In this document: one piece after another, positions 9,721 to 20,585 of the stretch
Layout: each line of letters starts with the position of its first letter
How positions within the stretch are numbered: position 1 is the first letter of the stretch
DNA from: Achatina immaculata
Taxonomy: Eukaryota; Mollusca; Gastropoda; Stylommatophora; Achatinidae
Reading direction: 5' to 3'
NCBI GenBank assembly: GCA_009760885.1
Contig: CM019713.1
Coordinates: 4,842,996-4,906,995, forward strand
DNA: 64,000 nucleotides
Notes under the pieces: model-generated
Database searches by the model: none
What the model was told of the DNA's origin: nothing
Seen by the model: only the letters and a program-made list of their open reading frames with translations
Program-made: the position numbers and the translations under genes

Positions 9721-11954
9721 ATATTTCTAACTATTTCTAACTAAAACTAAAATTGAAAAGTCAACACAAGAAATCAGTACACAGAAAGATAAACATCCAC
9801 AGCCTACAAGAAGAAAATACTAACATTAATTTCAATCAGGAACTTGCCAATCATTCCAAAACACCCAGTGAAGTTGAGGAGATAGGTATAGATGAGTTAT
9901 GGAATTCTTACAGCACAGCCATAATCACAGCAGCAAAAGTAAGCGCTGGATTGGAAAAACCAAATAGAAAAGCATGGATATCAGATAAAACATGGAAGTA
10001 TATACATGAAAGACAAGCAGCCAAATTAAACATGTTGAATGCAAAAGCAGATCATGAAAGAGATTCGTCAAAAGCAAAATACAAAGACATAGACAGGAAA
10101 GTAAAAAGTTCAGCTAGAAGGGATAAAAGAGAATACATAGACAATATGGCGAAAGAGGCAGAAAAAGCAGCAAAAACAGGAGACAGCAAAACTTTATATA
10201 ACATACAAAAGAGGCTAACAGGTACTATTACATCTAAAGAAAGACCAATCCTTAGCAAAACTGGAACACTATTAACATCAAATAAAGACCAAAAGCAAAG
10301 ATGGGCTGAACACTTCCAAGAAATACTCAATCGACCACACCCAAAAGAATTGTTAAACCTTGAAACTGACTTACCAGCCCCACAACTAAATGTCAATCTA
10401 GATGAAATTAAATTGCATGAAATTGAAGCAGCAGTGAATTTAATGGCTAACAACAAAGCTGCAGGTGAAGATGAAATAACAGCCGAGATGCTAAAAGCTA
10501 TCAATAGTGACAACATGAGACAACTACAGAGAATGTTTAACAAGATTTGGAAAGAAGAAAAGGTCCCTTCTAATTGGAAGAAGGGAATCATTGTTAAAAT
10601 ACCAAAAAAGGGCAACCTTAGTGACTGTAACAACTGGAGAGGAGTAACCTTAATATCAGTTGTGTCAAAAGTATTTTGCAAGGTCATTTTGAATAGACTC
10701 AAAGATATAGTGGATACTGCAATGAGAGAAGAACAAGCAGGATTTCGAAAAGGGAGAAGCTGTCTCGACCAGATCTTTACTCTCAGAATAATACTTGAAG
10801 AACATATTGAAAAGCAAAAACCATTAATACTGAATTTCATAGATTTTAAGAAGGCATTTGATAGCATACACAGAGATTCATTATGGAGAATTTTATGTCT
10901 ATATGGAATACCATCTAAAATTGTCAACATCATTAAGGACTTATACAATGGATATGGTTGTGCAGTCAAGACAGAAGAAGGGATGAGTGAATGGTTCCAG
11001 ATTGAAACAGGCGTGAAACAAGGATGTATACTGTCTCCTTTACTTTTTGGGATTACAATAGACTTCATAATGACAAAATGCTGCACAGGTAACACAGGTA
11101 TTGACTGGGTACATGGGACCCAACTAGAAGATCTTGATTTTGCTGATGACATAACTCTTATCAGTAATAATGTGAATTCCATGCAAGAAAAAACAGATAG
11201 CCTATCTTCACTGGCTAGCAAAATAGGACTTGAAATTAACAAGGACAAAACAAAAATAATGAAAATTCCCATCAATCAAAATGGAAAAATACACATAGAA
11301 GGGACAGATATTGAAGAAGTCAATCAATTTGCATACCTTGGCAGCTACATAGACCAGGATGGTGACACTAGAAAGGAAGTTAGGATCAGAATTGCAAAAG
11401 CAGCATCAATCTTCAAGAATCTTGAGAACATATGGAATTCAAAAGTTATAAGCACAAAAACCAAGTTAAGACTATTCAATTCAAATGTAATATCCACTCT
11501 CATTTATGCATGCGAAAGCTGGAAAACAACTAAAGAAATAGAAAAGAAATTAGACTCTTTTGAAAACAAATGCCTAAGGAAAATACTTGGCATCAAGTGG
11601 AATGAATTCAAGAACAATGCAGAGATAAGACAGATGACTGAACAACAACCAGTCTCATGGGTGATCAGGAAAAGGAGATGGACATATGTTGGTCACTTGA
11701 TGAGAAGAAATGATCAGAGAATCCCAAAACAAGCTATCAAGTGGAACACAACAGGCCGAAGAAAAAGGGGCAGACCGCGTGAAACTCTAAAGAGGACATT
11801 ATTAAGAGAGGCCAAGTTAACAGGCATAAAATCCTTTGAAGGAGGTTGAAAGACTCGCCAAAGACAGGAAAAATTGGCGAACTACTTTGCGAGCCCTATG
11901 TGACGTCTAACGGCACGGGAAGGATATAAGATAAGATAAGAAGATATTTCTAAC
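9721..11954 (+). mobile_element. LINE family A, longest copy, 5'-truncated
   Basis: The body is about 9732-11943, bracketed by ATATTTCTAAC at 9721-9731 and 11944-11954. The 5' end lies in the linker before the reverse transcriptase, so the endonuclease domain is absent, typical of abortive target-primed reverse transcription. The 3' end is CGGCACGGGAAGGATATAAG followed by ATAAG repeats. Nucleotide matches to the other family A copies fix the element's limits. Confidence 0.92.
9741..11849 (+). pseudogene. Non-LTR retrotransposon reverse transcriptase ORF
   Basis: About 700 codons open from the stop at 9738-9740. There is no native start (the first start-like codon is TTG at 9753). Counting from 9753, a Lys-rich linker covers residues 1-190. 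Reverse transcriptase follows: the VKIPKKGN and NWRGVTL region near 285, QAGFRKGRSCLDQ near 330, motif A FIDFKKAFD at 362-370, motif B GVKQGCILSP from 420, and motif C FADD at 463-466 with both catalytic aspartates. A LINE-specific C-terminal region has YLGSYID, YACESWKTT, RRWTYVGHLMRR and RKRGRPRETL. A one-base insertion near 11837 (GAAGGAG where other copies have GATGAG) shifts the frame and replaces the last 30 or so residues (DEVERLAEDRKN to LCDV) with EGG and a stop. The reverse transcriptase core looks intact, but without an endonuclease the copy cannot be autonomous. Confidence 0.93.
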
Positions 11955-12550
11955 CCAGCTTATATTCTTAAAATTGCAGAGTCAACTTCCTACCAAAGTT
12001 TCTCATCAAAATTTATTCCAGCACAGCGTGGGAAATTAATTCCGGAGTGACATAATTAGGAAACGTCCTCAAATGATTGCTAACTTCTTATCACGTTGCT
12101 TTTCTTTACGGTTTAGTTCAATCTATTTTACTTTGTAATAACACATTACTATCTTTTTCTTTTCTATGGCCTCGCAAAATAACTACACTTGTTAAAAAGA
12201 GAAAAAAAAAGTCCTGGCATAAATTCTTACCAGAAGTTACCGCTCTCGCAGAGATTACCATAAATGTGAAAGCACGAGATCTGACACGAATAAAATATGG
12301 CTGCTTTCACTTAAGGCCGCGTCTGACCAGAAGGGGCAGTGTTAAGTGAAGCCCGGTAAACAGGAGGCCTTGTTGTTTGTTCAAAATGGATGCTTTTGTT
12401 TATTCTTGCTTGGAGCGTGTTAACTTGTGCGCTACAAAACTGCACTTAAAATAGCGATCAGGTGGAAATAAAAATATCAACAGAGAAATAAAAGGATTCA
12501 TTAACCCCATTATAAGGACATTGTGACATCAAAGTGTGTTACTATGAAAG
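11955..12550. other. Unassigned stretch
   Basis: AT-rich; a 90-codon frame at 12077-12349 shows no family features. Nothing else seen. Confidence 0.4.
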
Positions 12551-12898
12551 TTAAACAAGGACATCTTCTTATCTTATATCCTTCTCGTGCCGTTAGACGT
12601 CACATAGGGCTCGCAAAGTAGTTCGCCAATTTTTCCTGTCTTCGGTGAGTCTTTCAACCTCATCAAAGGATTTTATGCCTGTTAACTTGGCCTCTCTTAA
12701 TAATGTTCTCTTCAGAGTTTCACGCGGTCTGCCCCTTTTTCTTCGGCCTGTTGTGTTCCACTTGATAGCTTGTTTTGGGATTCTCTGCTCATTTCTTCTC
12801 ATCAAGTGGCCAACATATGTCCATCTCCTTTTCCTGATCACCCGTGAGACTGGTTGTTGTTCAGTCATCTGTCTTATCTCTGCATTAAACAAGGACAT
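12551..12898 (-). mobile_element. LINE family A, short 3' copy with 14-bp TSD
   Basis: The body is 12565-12884 on the minus strand, flanked by TTAAACAAGGACAT at 12551-12564 and 12885-12898. It encodes an uninterrupted family A C terminus (AEIRQMTEQQPVS to ALCDV and stop). The intact frame and perfect TSD suggest one of the youngest insertions here. Confidence 0.93.
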
Positions 12899-13440
12899 AA
12901 AACACCATTTTCTATAATAAAAAGGAAACGGTTCATAATTGTATCATTATATGGCTCAGCCTGTGTATTTCTTATCAATTTATTATGCGAGTAAACCTCG
13001 ATACATGCATTTTCGATCAGTGCTAATTTCGGTTTATAGAGTCATACGCTTATACCAACCTTCATTATTTGCCCATGGAAAACGTCGACTATGAAACAAA
13101 ATATTTTAAAAACATGAAAAAAACGTAGCAGTCCTAAACTGCCCCCCCCCCTATAAAAAAAACTGCTGCCAAACCGCTTTTGCTGCGTCTTTACGCTGCC
13201 CGGAGATAATTTTGCTTCAGCAATGCAAGCGTGAAACAGCAACGTTTTCGCCATTACTGTACCTCACCATAAGTAAATAATGAGTATTTTGTACAAGTTC
13301 AATATGATTAATAGTCACTATCTTACATGCGTTTAATAACTTTACTGTAAATGAAATTTTCAGAAACCTGTACTTATATAAAAACGTGCACCACTTTTAC
13401 GAGAGCGCAAGTTCGTTTTCTGAAAGTAACGAGTGTTACC
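12899..13440. other. Unassigned stretch
   Basis: Contains a C run near 13141-13150. No gene or repeat recognised. Confidence 0.4.
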
Positions 13441-13445
13441 ACAAA

Positions 13446-13680
13446 GGTAAAGGTAACACTGTCATGCCTTAGAGGCATATGGAGTTAGTGCCCGTATTTT
13501 CCTTGACCTGGCAGGCGATGTGGTCAGCATCACCCCTGGCTGCCTTTCCTTCCCCAGCTCCAGAAGAAGTTAGGATACCCATTTCTACAGTTGAGTGACT
13601 GGGGCGCCTCCAGCAAGATTCGAACCGCCGACCTTCGCCATGAGAGACCAGTGCACTAACCACTTCGTTACTCTGATGCA
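13446..13680 (-). mobile_element. tRNA-derived SINE
   Basis: On the minus strand: A box-like AACGAAGTGGTTAG, B box GGCGGTTCGAATC (13630-13618), then a tRNA-unrelated body with GTAGAAATGGGTA, CTGGGGAAGGAAAGGC and GCCTCTAAGGCATGA, ending in CCTTTACCTTT. Same family as 26309-26565. A 70-codon frame inside it is a by-product. Confidence 0.88.
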
Positions 13681-14389
13681 TATTAACCTATAGACAAAGT
13701 AAATGAATAAAAACATAAGAAATAATGCTGGGAAAATAGCATATTGAAGAAATCACAACAGATCACATTTGTAACAACAGATGGACCGAGTTAGTATCCT
13801 AAACATGAGAATCGTGTATCTTGAAATGATAAGTTTACTGTAAAAATGCACAGCATGATTATTGGAAACACGTGGTTTAAGCAACATCCGAGAATACTGG
13901 CTACATGGAACAGCCCAGACAAAAAGACCTTTAATCAGATTCTCATTAAAGATTCCGAAATGGCTTATTAACAGCAAAAACCATGGCAGGGGATGACTGC
14001 AATAGTTGCCATGGTCCATTATATGGCAAAATAAGAGTAAAATAAAAGAAAACATGCAGAAAGATGAGAAACATCAAGACAGACTGGTAGAATAGACACG
14101 GGGGGGGGGGGAATGAGAGAGGGAGAGAGAAAGATAAAGAGAAAGGGAGGGAGAGAGAGAGAGAGAAATTAAGACGATGACATGAACTCAGAGACAGACG
14201 TCTGTAGATAGATGAATGGATGAACAAAGAAAAAAAAGGGAAAAAAAAGCAGCGAAGAACTAAAGAATAGGCACACAACTGTGGTTATGAGTAAGTACAT
14301 TCGCTGGCAAAAATACATAGCATTGATGAGCAGTGGGATATGCTACGAGATTCAATCCATCAGGAAGAGAAATAATACCTGACAGAAAG
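13681..14389. other. Unassigned stretch with a G/GA tract
   Basis: Poly-G and (GA)n at 14098-14167. The layout of G run, GA tract, GACGATGACATGAA and GAACAAAGAAAAAAAA parallels 7943-8045 and may be a diverged copy of the same repeat. Confidence 0.4.
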
Positions 14390-14898
14390 AAGCAGCAAAG
14401 AAGAGACTGGTGGCACCAGAAATACTGCAGCTCATGGATAAAAGAAGACATAAAAGAGACAAATAAAAATAAGACATGACTGACAAAGAGATAAAAAGCA
14501 AAAGCAAACAAGCCAAAGAACGACGAGCAGTCCGGGTACATCGAAGACGATCATCAACAAGATTCTAAAAGTATGCACAAAGGAATAAGTGAGCGAATAG
14601 AGACATACAAAATACAACACAGGCTACTTGAAGTCAAAGGAATGCAAAACGATAGCAGGAAAGGAGAACATTGTAGAGAGGACGACAGAACACTTTAATG
14701 AACTGTATGATGGAGCAAGACCAGACCTAAATGTCAAATTTTAAATAACTGCGATACACCACAAATAATTGAGGAGGAAGCCTTTGATGCCGTTAAACAT
14801 ATAAAGAGAGGAAAAGCTACAGGACCCGACAAAATAGATGTAGAAGTCCTTGATGAATTCGGTGTAAAAGTAATAACAAAGTTGTTGAATGACATCTA

Positions 14899-14985
14899 TA
14901 ACACTGGATATATCTGTAACACTGGATATATCTGTAACACTGGATATATCTGTAACACTGGATATATCTGCAACACTGGAATATC
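14899..14985 (+). repeat. 18-bp tandem repeat inside LINE family D
   Basis: Four exact copies of TAACACTGGATATATCTG plus a partial fifth. It keeps frame, so the reverse transcriptase remnant reads NTGYIC repeated where other copies of such elements have a single NTGYI. Confidence 0.97.
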
Positions 14986-16149
14986 AAAATTTAATGACAT
15001 ATTAAAATCTACCTTCATAGCTTTGCCAAAGAAGCCAGGAGCCAAAGAGTGTGAGGACTTTAGAACAATAAGCCTTTCACTTCATATCATAAAACTGCTA
15101 TTAGGAATTAGTGTGAGAAGTATTAGATACAAAATAAAGGTGGGAATAGGAGATGAGCAGTTTGGATTTGTAGAAGGAATGGGAACACACAATGCTATAT
15201 TTGCACTAAGAACTCTAAAAGAGAGAACTTTAGAAGTAAAGAAAGAGTTATTTACATGTTTCATTAACTACAGCAAAACATTTGATCAAATTAAACATGA
15301 CGAAATCATGAAAATGTTATAAATACTGATGGCACAAGATCCAAGAATAAGAAAAAAAAAGCGTATATTAGAATCAAGAAGCATCTATCAGGGTATATGA
15401 TAGGTAAATATCAACCAATAAAATAAGGAGTACGGCAAAGTTGTGTCCTCTCACCAGATCTTTTTTGTTTCTCCCACTGTACAGTGGAATTATCACGAGG
15501 GATATACAAATAAACAAGAATTCGAGTTGAAGGCTAGAAGGTGAATAATCAACCATACGCTGATGATAAAGAACTAAAAAACTAAAAACGGAAAGAGCCC
15601 ACAGAAATTGTTAGACAGTGACAGAAAGTGAGAAGAAACTGCTTGCCATGAGTATCAAGAAAACATAATTAATGTTCATATCACGAAAGAAAAACTCACT
15701 TAAATGCAATGTTAAGGCACAAGGAACAGCCTTAAGACAGGTGCATACATTTAAATATCTGGGGACTCGAGTAACATCAGATAGGAAATGCACCACTGAA
15801 ATCAAGAATAGAATATGCCACGACAAAACACCTTTCCAAGAAATAAGTAATATCTTGTGCAATGCATCACTATCAATGAACATCAGAAAGAAAGTTCTAA
15901 AATTCTACATTGAGCCGTCCTATGGGCGTGAGTCGTGGACAGATGGATCATGGACAACCAACAGAACAACAGACAGATTACTAGAGGAGACAGAGATGTG
16001 GTTTATTAGAAGAATGTTTATTACCATAAACAGCTATGATGACTGACAGTGAATGTTTAACAAAAGCATATATATATATAAGAACCTAATTAAATCCACA
16101 ATAAAACAACTGTCAATGATTCACTGGATATATCATCAGAAGTCAATCA

Positions 16150-16252
16150 GCCAGTCAGTCATTTGCATGTCCCTTGCGGAACTTTGCCTCCCTAACAGCT
16201 CTCCTGTAGGCCTCTCGGTTGTGAGCAGAGCAAGATGCACTGCTGCTGATGC
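16150..16252 (-). mobile_element. LINE family C, 3' end fragment nested in family D
   Basis: The minus strand gives the family C 3' end (CAAAGTTCCGCAAGGGACAT then GCAAATGACTGACTG). No clear TSD. Confidence 0.8.
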
Positions 16253-16497
16253 AATGATAAAATAGACTAGAAGAGCAGGCTTTAAACCATAAATGGGAAG
16301 ATAAATGGGAAGATAAATAGGAAGAGAGGCAGAGTAAGACCAAGAGGAAAAAGAATCATGGACAGTGTAATGCGGTGGCACAACAACAAAAATCACCGAG
16401 ATGATGAAAAATATCAAGGAGCGAGATCTGCAAGGAACCATGACTCCCACCACCTGCCGGCATGTCACCTGATAATAATAATAATGATGATAATGAT

Positions 16498-17300
16498 TGT
16501 AAAGACACGACAGGAATACCATGGTTAAGAATACAAACAATAAGAACATGGGCTGTTTTTTTTTTTAGAAACATACTGACTTTGTAGTGAACACATCAGA
16601 AATACACCGTGCACTGTCATATACATTACATCTCAAACATTGTTATGCGAAGATCATTAGCACGACAGATAATTACGCCAATGACAGATAACTATTATAC
16701 TACTGACAGATAAAATTACGTTAGTCTAAGAACGAGCCCTGGATACTAATTAAATCAACTTTTAAGTTCCAAACGTTTCATAGCCTGGTGTTCAGAGGTT
16801 CCAGATAAAGTCCTTTCTAATCGAATGGGGCCTCTGAAATGAAGTTATGAAAGTGAAACTCTTGAGCTCTGTCGGAAGGTCTAAAAACTCATCTTCAAAG
16901 AAGCCAAACTTGAACTTTCTTCCACTCTGTGCCAATTCAAACACTTCAATATAGATCTTTTTTTCCCCTTTCACTTGGGGATTCATTTGATCCTATTTTT
17001 AGCTAGCCATTATCCAATGTGCGCAGGAGACACAGGTTCATACGGTTTTGTAATCTGATAAATGATAGATCGTTATTTTTAGCATTATCCTAAAATATGT
17101 CGTTCACGTTTATCTCAGTCAACGTCTTTGTTTTTTTTTCTCTCCTAACATCTTAAACCACTGAGGTTTGCAGGGAGGGTGAAGTCTGGCAAATTGCCAC
17201 TAGTATTTATTTAATCCCTTTCTATCCAGTTTTAAGACAATAAATTCAAATTCTATATAGATTCGCATGTCTTTTAAATTAACTTTAAAATTTACTCCTT
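16498..17300. other. Unassigned stretch with one protein-like frame
   Basis: A minus-strand frame at 16986-16792 (64 codons) has a balanced, non-repetitive composition (IEVFELAQSGRKFKFGFF, then LDLPTELKS). I do not recognise it and see no convincing splice sites. The rest shows nothing. Confidence 0.4.
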
Positions 17301-17301
17301 A

Positions 17302-18320
17302 AACCGATTCATTCATTTGCATGTCCCTTGCGGAACTTTGCCTCCCTAACAGCATTCCTGTAGGCCTCTCAGTTGTGAACAAGATGACGCATCCATTTGC
17401 AGATCATCAACGGTGTCTTGCAGCCATCTTCGCTTTGGTCTTCCTCTCTTTCTTTTTCCCCTTCCAAGACGGTTTTCTCAAGATTATCAAGACGTTTAAT
17501 GTGTCCAAAATATTTAAGTTTTCTCTTTAATCCTCTTTACTGGCTAGCCTTCTTCAATATTAAGTTCTTGTAGTATGGATATATATATATATATATGGGG
17601 GGGGGGGGGTCCTGATATTTGAACTATTCTGTAGCATTTACATTCAAAGGCATTTATGGGTTTCTCAGCTGTTTTGTTAAGTGTCCAGGTCTCACAGGCA
17701 TATGTTGCGATGGGAAAGATGCATGCCTTTAAAAATCTTATTTTTGTAGTTCTGTCTGTTCCTCTCCACAGATTCTTTAGTTGTTTTACTTTCTGAAGAG
17801 CGATAGATGTCCTCCTTTTAATTTCCCTCATTGTATCTCCATTATTAGTTAGCTGTGATCCAAGATATTCAAAACTCTCCACTTCTTCCAGTTTTTCCTC
17901 ATTGATACATATTTCAGCTGCCTTGTTTGCTTTGTCAGTTGTCATCAATTTAGTTTTCTTTGCATTAAGACAGAGGTTTTGCTCTTCGCTGTTCTTATGG
18001 ACTGACATAATTAGTTTTTCCATTCCTTTTTGTGTTGTGGACAGTAATACTATGTCATCAGCATATCTAATGTCTGGTATTTCATAACCTCCAATTGTTA
18101 TGGCATAGTAATATTCTTTGTCTACATCTTCTCTAACATTCCTCATTATATTTTCAGTATACAAGTTAAATAAGTAAGGCGACAGTGTGCACCCTGACGG
18201 ACCCCTTGTTTTATGTCAAACCAAGTTGTTGTTTCATTACTTATCCTTACTGCTGTCTGCTGGTCTTGATACAGCAGTGATGTTAATTGTATCAAGTGTG
18301 CTGGAAATCCTTCAACCGAT
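17302..18320 (-). mobile_element. LINE family C, 1.0-kb 5'-truncated copy
   Basis: On the minus strand the reverse transcriptase covers motif B (VRQG, then a one-base loss that breaks the frame near 18200), motif C as YADD with DIVLLSTTQ (near 18055), and the C-terminal region (YLGSQLTNNGD, YACETWTLNK, LQELNIEEG), then the 3' end GCAAGGGACATGCAAATGAA. AACCGAT at 17302-17308 and 18314-18320 is a possible short TSD. A (TA)n plus G run at 17580-17608 interrupts the coding region. Confidence 0.87.
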
Positions 18321-18734
18321 ATAGATGCTAAATTTACTTTCTAACATTTGTGTTTCTCATAACCGTTATGTAATCCTCGGGAATTACTGTTTTACGAAAC
18401 CTGGGCACAATGTCTTGAAATATGAAAACTATACTGAGACAGTTTTATAAACGTTTTAAAAAAAGATACTTTTTGTTGTTGTTGTTTTTTTTTTGCTTTG
18501 TTTTTGTTGTTTGTTTGTTTAGTTTCTTCCTCCGTTAATGATTGTGGCAGGTGCAACCCACAACGATATGTCAGTCAAGAACAATAATAATCAGACGTGG
18601 AGATTTTCCCCGTGTCAGACATTGTTGGATCTTTTGTTTAGGATGTTCTTTTTCTTGCTACAAGTCTGACAGACAGACTTCTTAGGTCTCAAACACCGCA
18701 TTTTGGTGCATGTTTTAACTCTTTTGTTGGGAAG
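18321..18734. other. Unassigned stretch
   Basis: Holds a T-rich tract (18475-18520). A segment near 18528-18610 (TTCTTCCTCCGTTA and GTCAAGAACA) has a diverged partner at 19410-19495, on the other side of the family E copy. Confidence 0.4.
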
Positions 18735-19090
18735 GGGGGCGGTGTAGTGAAGATGCTGTCCGTCCGATGAGGCAATCAGCGACCCGCAGATGATATGCTA
18801 TCGTCAGGGTTAGCGAACCACAGCTGACCAAGACCTTGTCTCTCCATCGGTACCCCTAGTAACAGGCCTATCCTGGCTAATGGGGCAGGGATCGTCATAG
18901 TCCCCATGGTGGTGGAGTTTGCTGAAGAAGCATTGCACACCCCCCCCCCTGCTTTTTAGCCGGACTCCGGGACTGGAAAATTACACGCCATAACCCGCTC
19001 CCACGCAGATAGGATGCTGTGCCTCAACATGTTCACAGCATCGGCTGCAAAGAACACTAGCTCACAGTTACAGGGAGATAGGACACCACC
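18735..19090 (+). repeat. Dispersed repeat family E, longest copy
   Basis: Includes the left part missing from 286-450 (CGGTACCCCTAGTAACAGGC, TGGCTAATGGGGCAGG) as well as the shared core and right end. It aligns throughout with 28190-28512. Confidence 0.75.
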
Positions 19091-19535
19091 ATCACACTAC
19101 CAATTCTTTGTCGAGCCCTGGTCGAGTCTTTAAGTTCTGACTGTAGACTCGACTACATCATTAAAATGAGACTACAAGAGAGATTGTTAATCGTTTCGTT
19201 TCATTGCACATGCTTAAGTTTAAAGCGATTAATTACATGTACTCGTTAATTAGCGGATGTTTTAAAAAAATGTTAAGGGGTTGTCGGTAGTAATAATCAC
19301 TCGTTTATTATTCCCCCCAGCCCCACCCCAAATAGATCATTTTGAGAATGTTGATAGTTTTTATGGGTTTTGGTAAAATCTAAAGGAGAAAATGAGCGAA
19401 TAATTTTTGTTTAACTTCTTCCTCCGTTAGTATTTGAGGGGGTTACAACATACAGTGATAGTCAAGAACACTAATAATCGCATAAAGAAATTGTTCCTTG
19501 ATTCTTTAAGTGAGGGGTTCTTAACCTTTTTTTAA
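19091..19535. other. Unassigned stretch
   Basis: No gene seen; contains the diverged partner of 18528-18610. Confidence 0.4.
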
Positions 19536-19770
19536 CCTCAGTGAACTGCCCGATATGTCATCCTCAGTGAACTGCTCGATATGTCCTCCTCGGTAAACAA
19601 TCCTATATGTCCTCCTCAGTGAATTACCCGATATGTCCTCCTCAGTGAATTACCCTAATGTCCTCCTCAGTGAATTACCCTATATGTCCTCCTCAGTGAA
19701 TTGCCCTATATGTCCTCCTCAGTGAATTACCCTATATGTCCTCCTCAGTGAATTATCTGATATGTCCTCA
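19536..19770 (+). repeat. About 26-bp minisatellite, roughly 9 copies
   Basis: Unit ATATGTCCTCCTCAGTGAAT plus TACCCT, with diverged copies at the left (GAACTGCCCG, GAACTGCTCG). Confidence 0.93.
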
Positions 19771-19779
19771 CTATTCATA

Positions 19780-20175
19780 ATCTTCGTTCTCTAGTTGGTG
19801 ACGCCAATTTCCTGTATATCCTCTTCTATGTTGTTTCTCCATCTCTGTCTTTGCCGGTCTAAATCTTGGTCTTATTTCCCTCACCTCTTGTACATGCATC
19901 ATTTTCGGTTGTCTTTTCTCTTCCATTCTCTCTACGTGATCCAACCTCCAAAGTAATCTATTCAGTTTCGATACGTTTATAATCCTCTGTGATTTAAATA
20001 AGCTGTTCTCAGTTTTCTTTCTAGATCTCCATTCCGCACTGTTAGTATCCTTTATAAGTCGAAAGATTCTTCTTAGGATCTTGTTCTAAAAAATCTGCAT
20101 TTCCTGTAATGTTAGCTGCCCGTCGTCTGTATAAGCTTCAAATATTCCGTGCTCCAAATCTGATAATGTAGTTAT
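19780..20175 (-). mobile_element. RTE-like LINE family B, decayed 3' part
   Basis: On the minus strand, frame-shifted pieces give RIFRLIKD-like and RQRWRNNIEEDI followed by the end of the coding region, aligning with 41980-42330 of the larger copy (for example TTCATTCTTTCTACAT versus TTCCATTCTCTCTACGT). Confidence 0.7.
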
Positions 20176-20216
20176 GGTTTCAGTATGACTTCAAAAGATG
20201 TCGATAACTTGGTTAA

Positions 20217-20322
<106 letters not shown>

Positions 20323-20400
20323 AAAGAACAGTTAGGAGCAGAACATTTAAAGAAAATTATGATCTAAGAAAAAAAACATTTATTGGAATTCACATCTCCA

Positions 20401-20585
20401 TCATCTGATAGCCATACCCCCCCCCCCCCAAGGTGTCTGAAAACCCTCTTTTAAGAACCTCCATACCTCCAAGTGTCTGAAAACTCTATTTAAGAACCTC
20501 CATAACTCCAAGGTGCCTGAATACCCTATTTTAAGAACCCCCATAACTACAAGGTGTCTGAATACCCTATTTTAAGAACCGCTGC
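20401..20585 (+). repeat. About 55-bp tandem repeat, 3-4 diverged copies
   Basis: Repeats AAGGTGTCTGAATACCCTAT and TTTAAGAACC followed by TCCATAACTCC; the first copy has a C run. Confidence 0.85.

Larger units (their letters stand above)
14390..16470 (+). mobile_element. LINE family D, decayed, nested insertion inside
   Basis: Recognisable in order are a linker (APEILQLMDKRR near 14420), the reverse transcriptase N part (EEEAFDAVKHIKRGKATGPD), the finger/palm region QFGFVEGMGTHNAIF with a motif A remnant (CFINYSKTFDQIKHDE, near 15280), and the C-terminal region (FKYLGTRVTSD near 15750, TEMWFIRRMF near 16010). Stops and frameshifts interrupt 15323-15670. A LINE family C fragment (16150-16252) interrupts it, and its 3' end resumes near 16290 (RGRVRPRGKRIMDSV), ending in TAA/GAT repeats at 16470-16497. 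Confidence 0.8.

Noticed and set aside
10052..11275. 407-codon minus-strand open frame opposite the reverse transcriptase
   Set aside because: It is the antisense of a codon-biased LINE ORF, with no domains or start context of its own.
13469..13681. 70-codon minus-strand frame with SALVSHGEGRRFESC
   Set aside because: It is the SINE read in translation; its start spans the A and B boxes.
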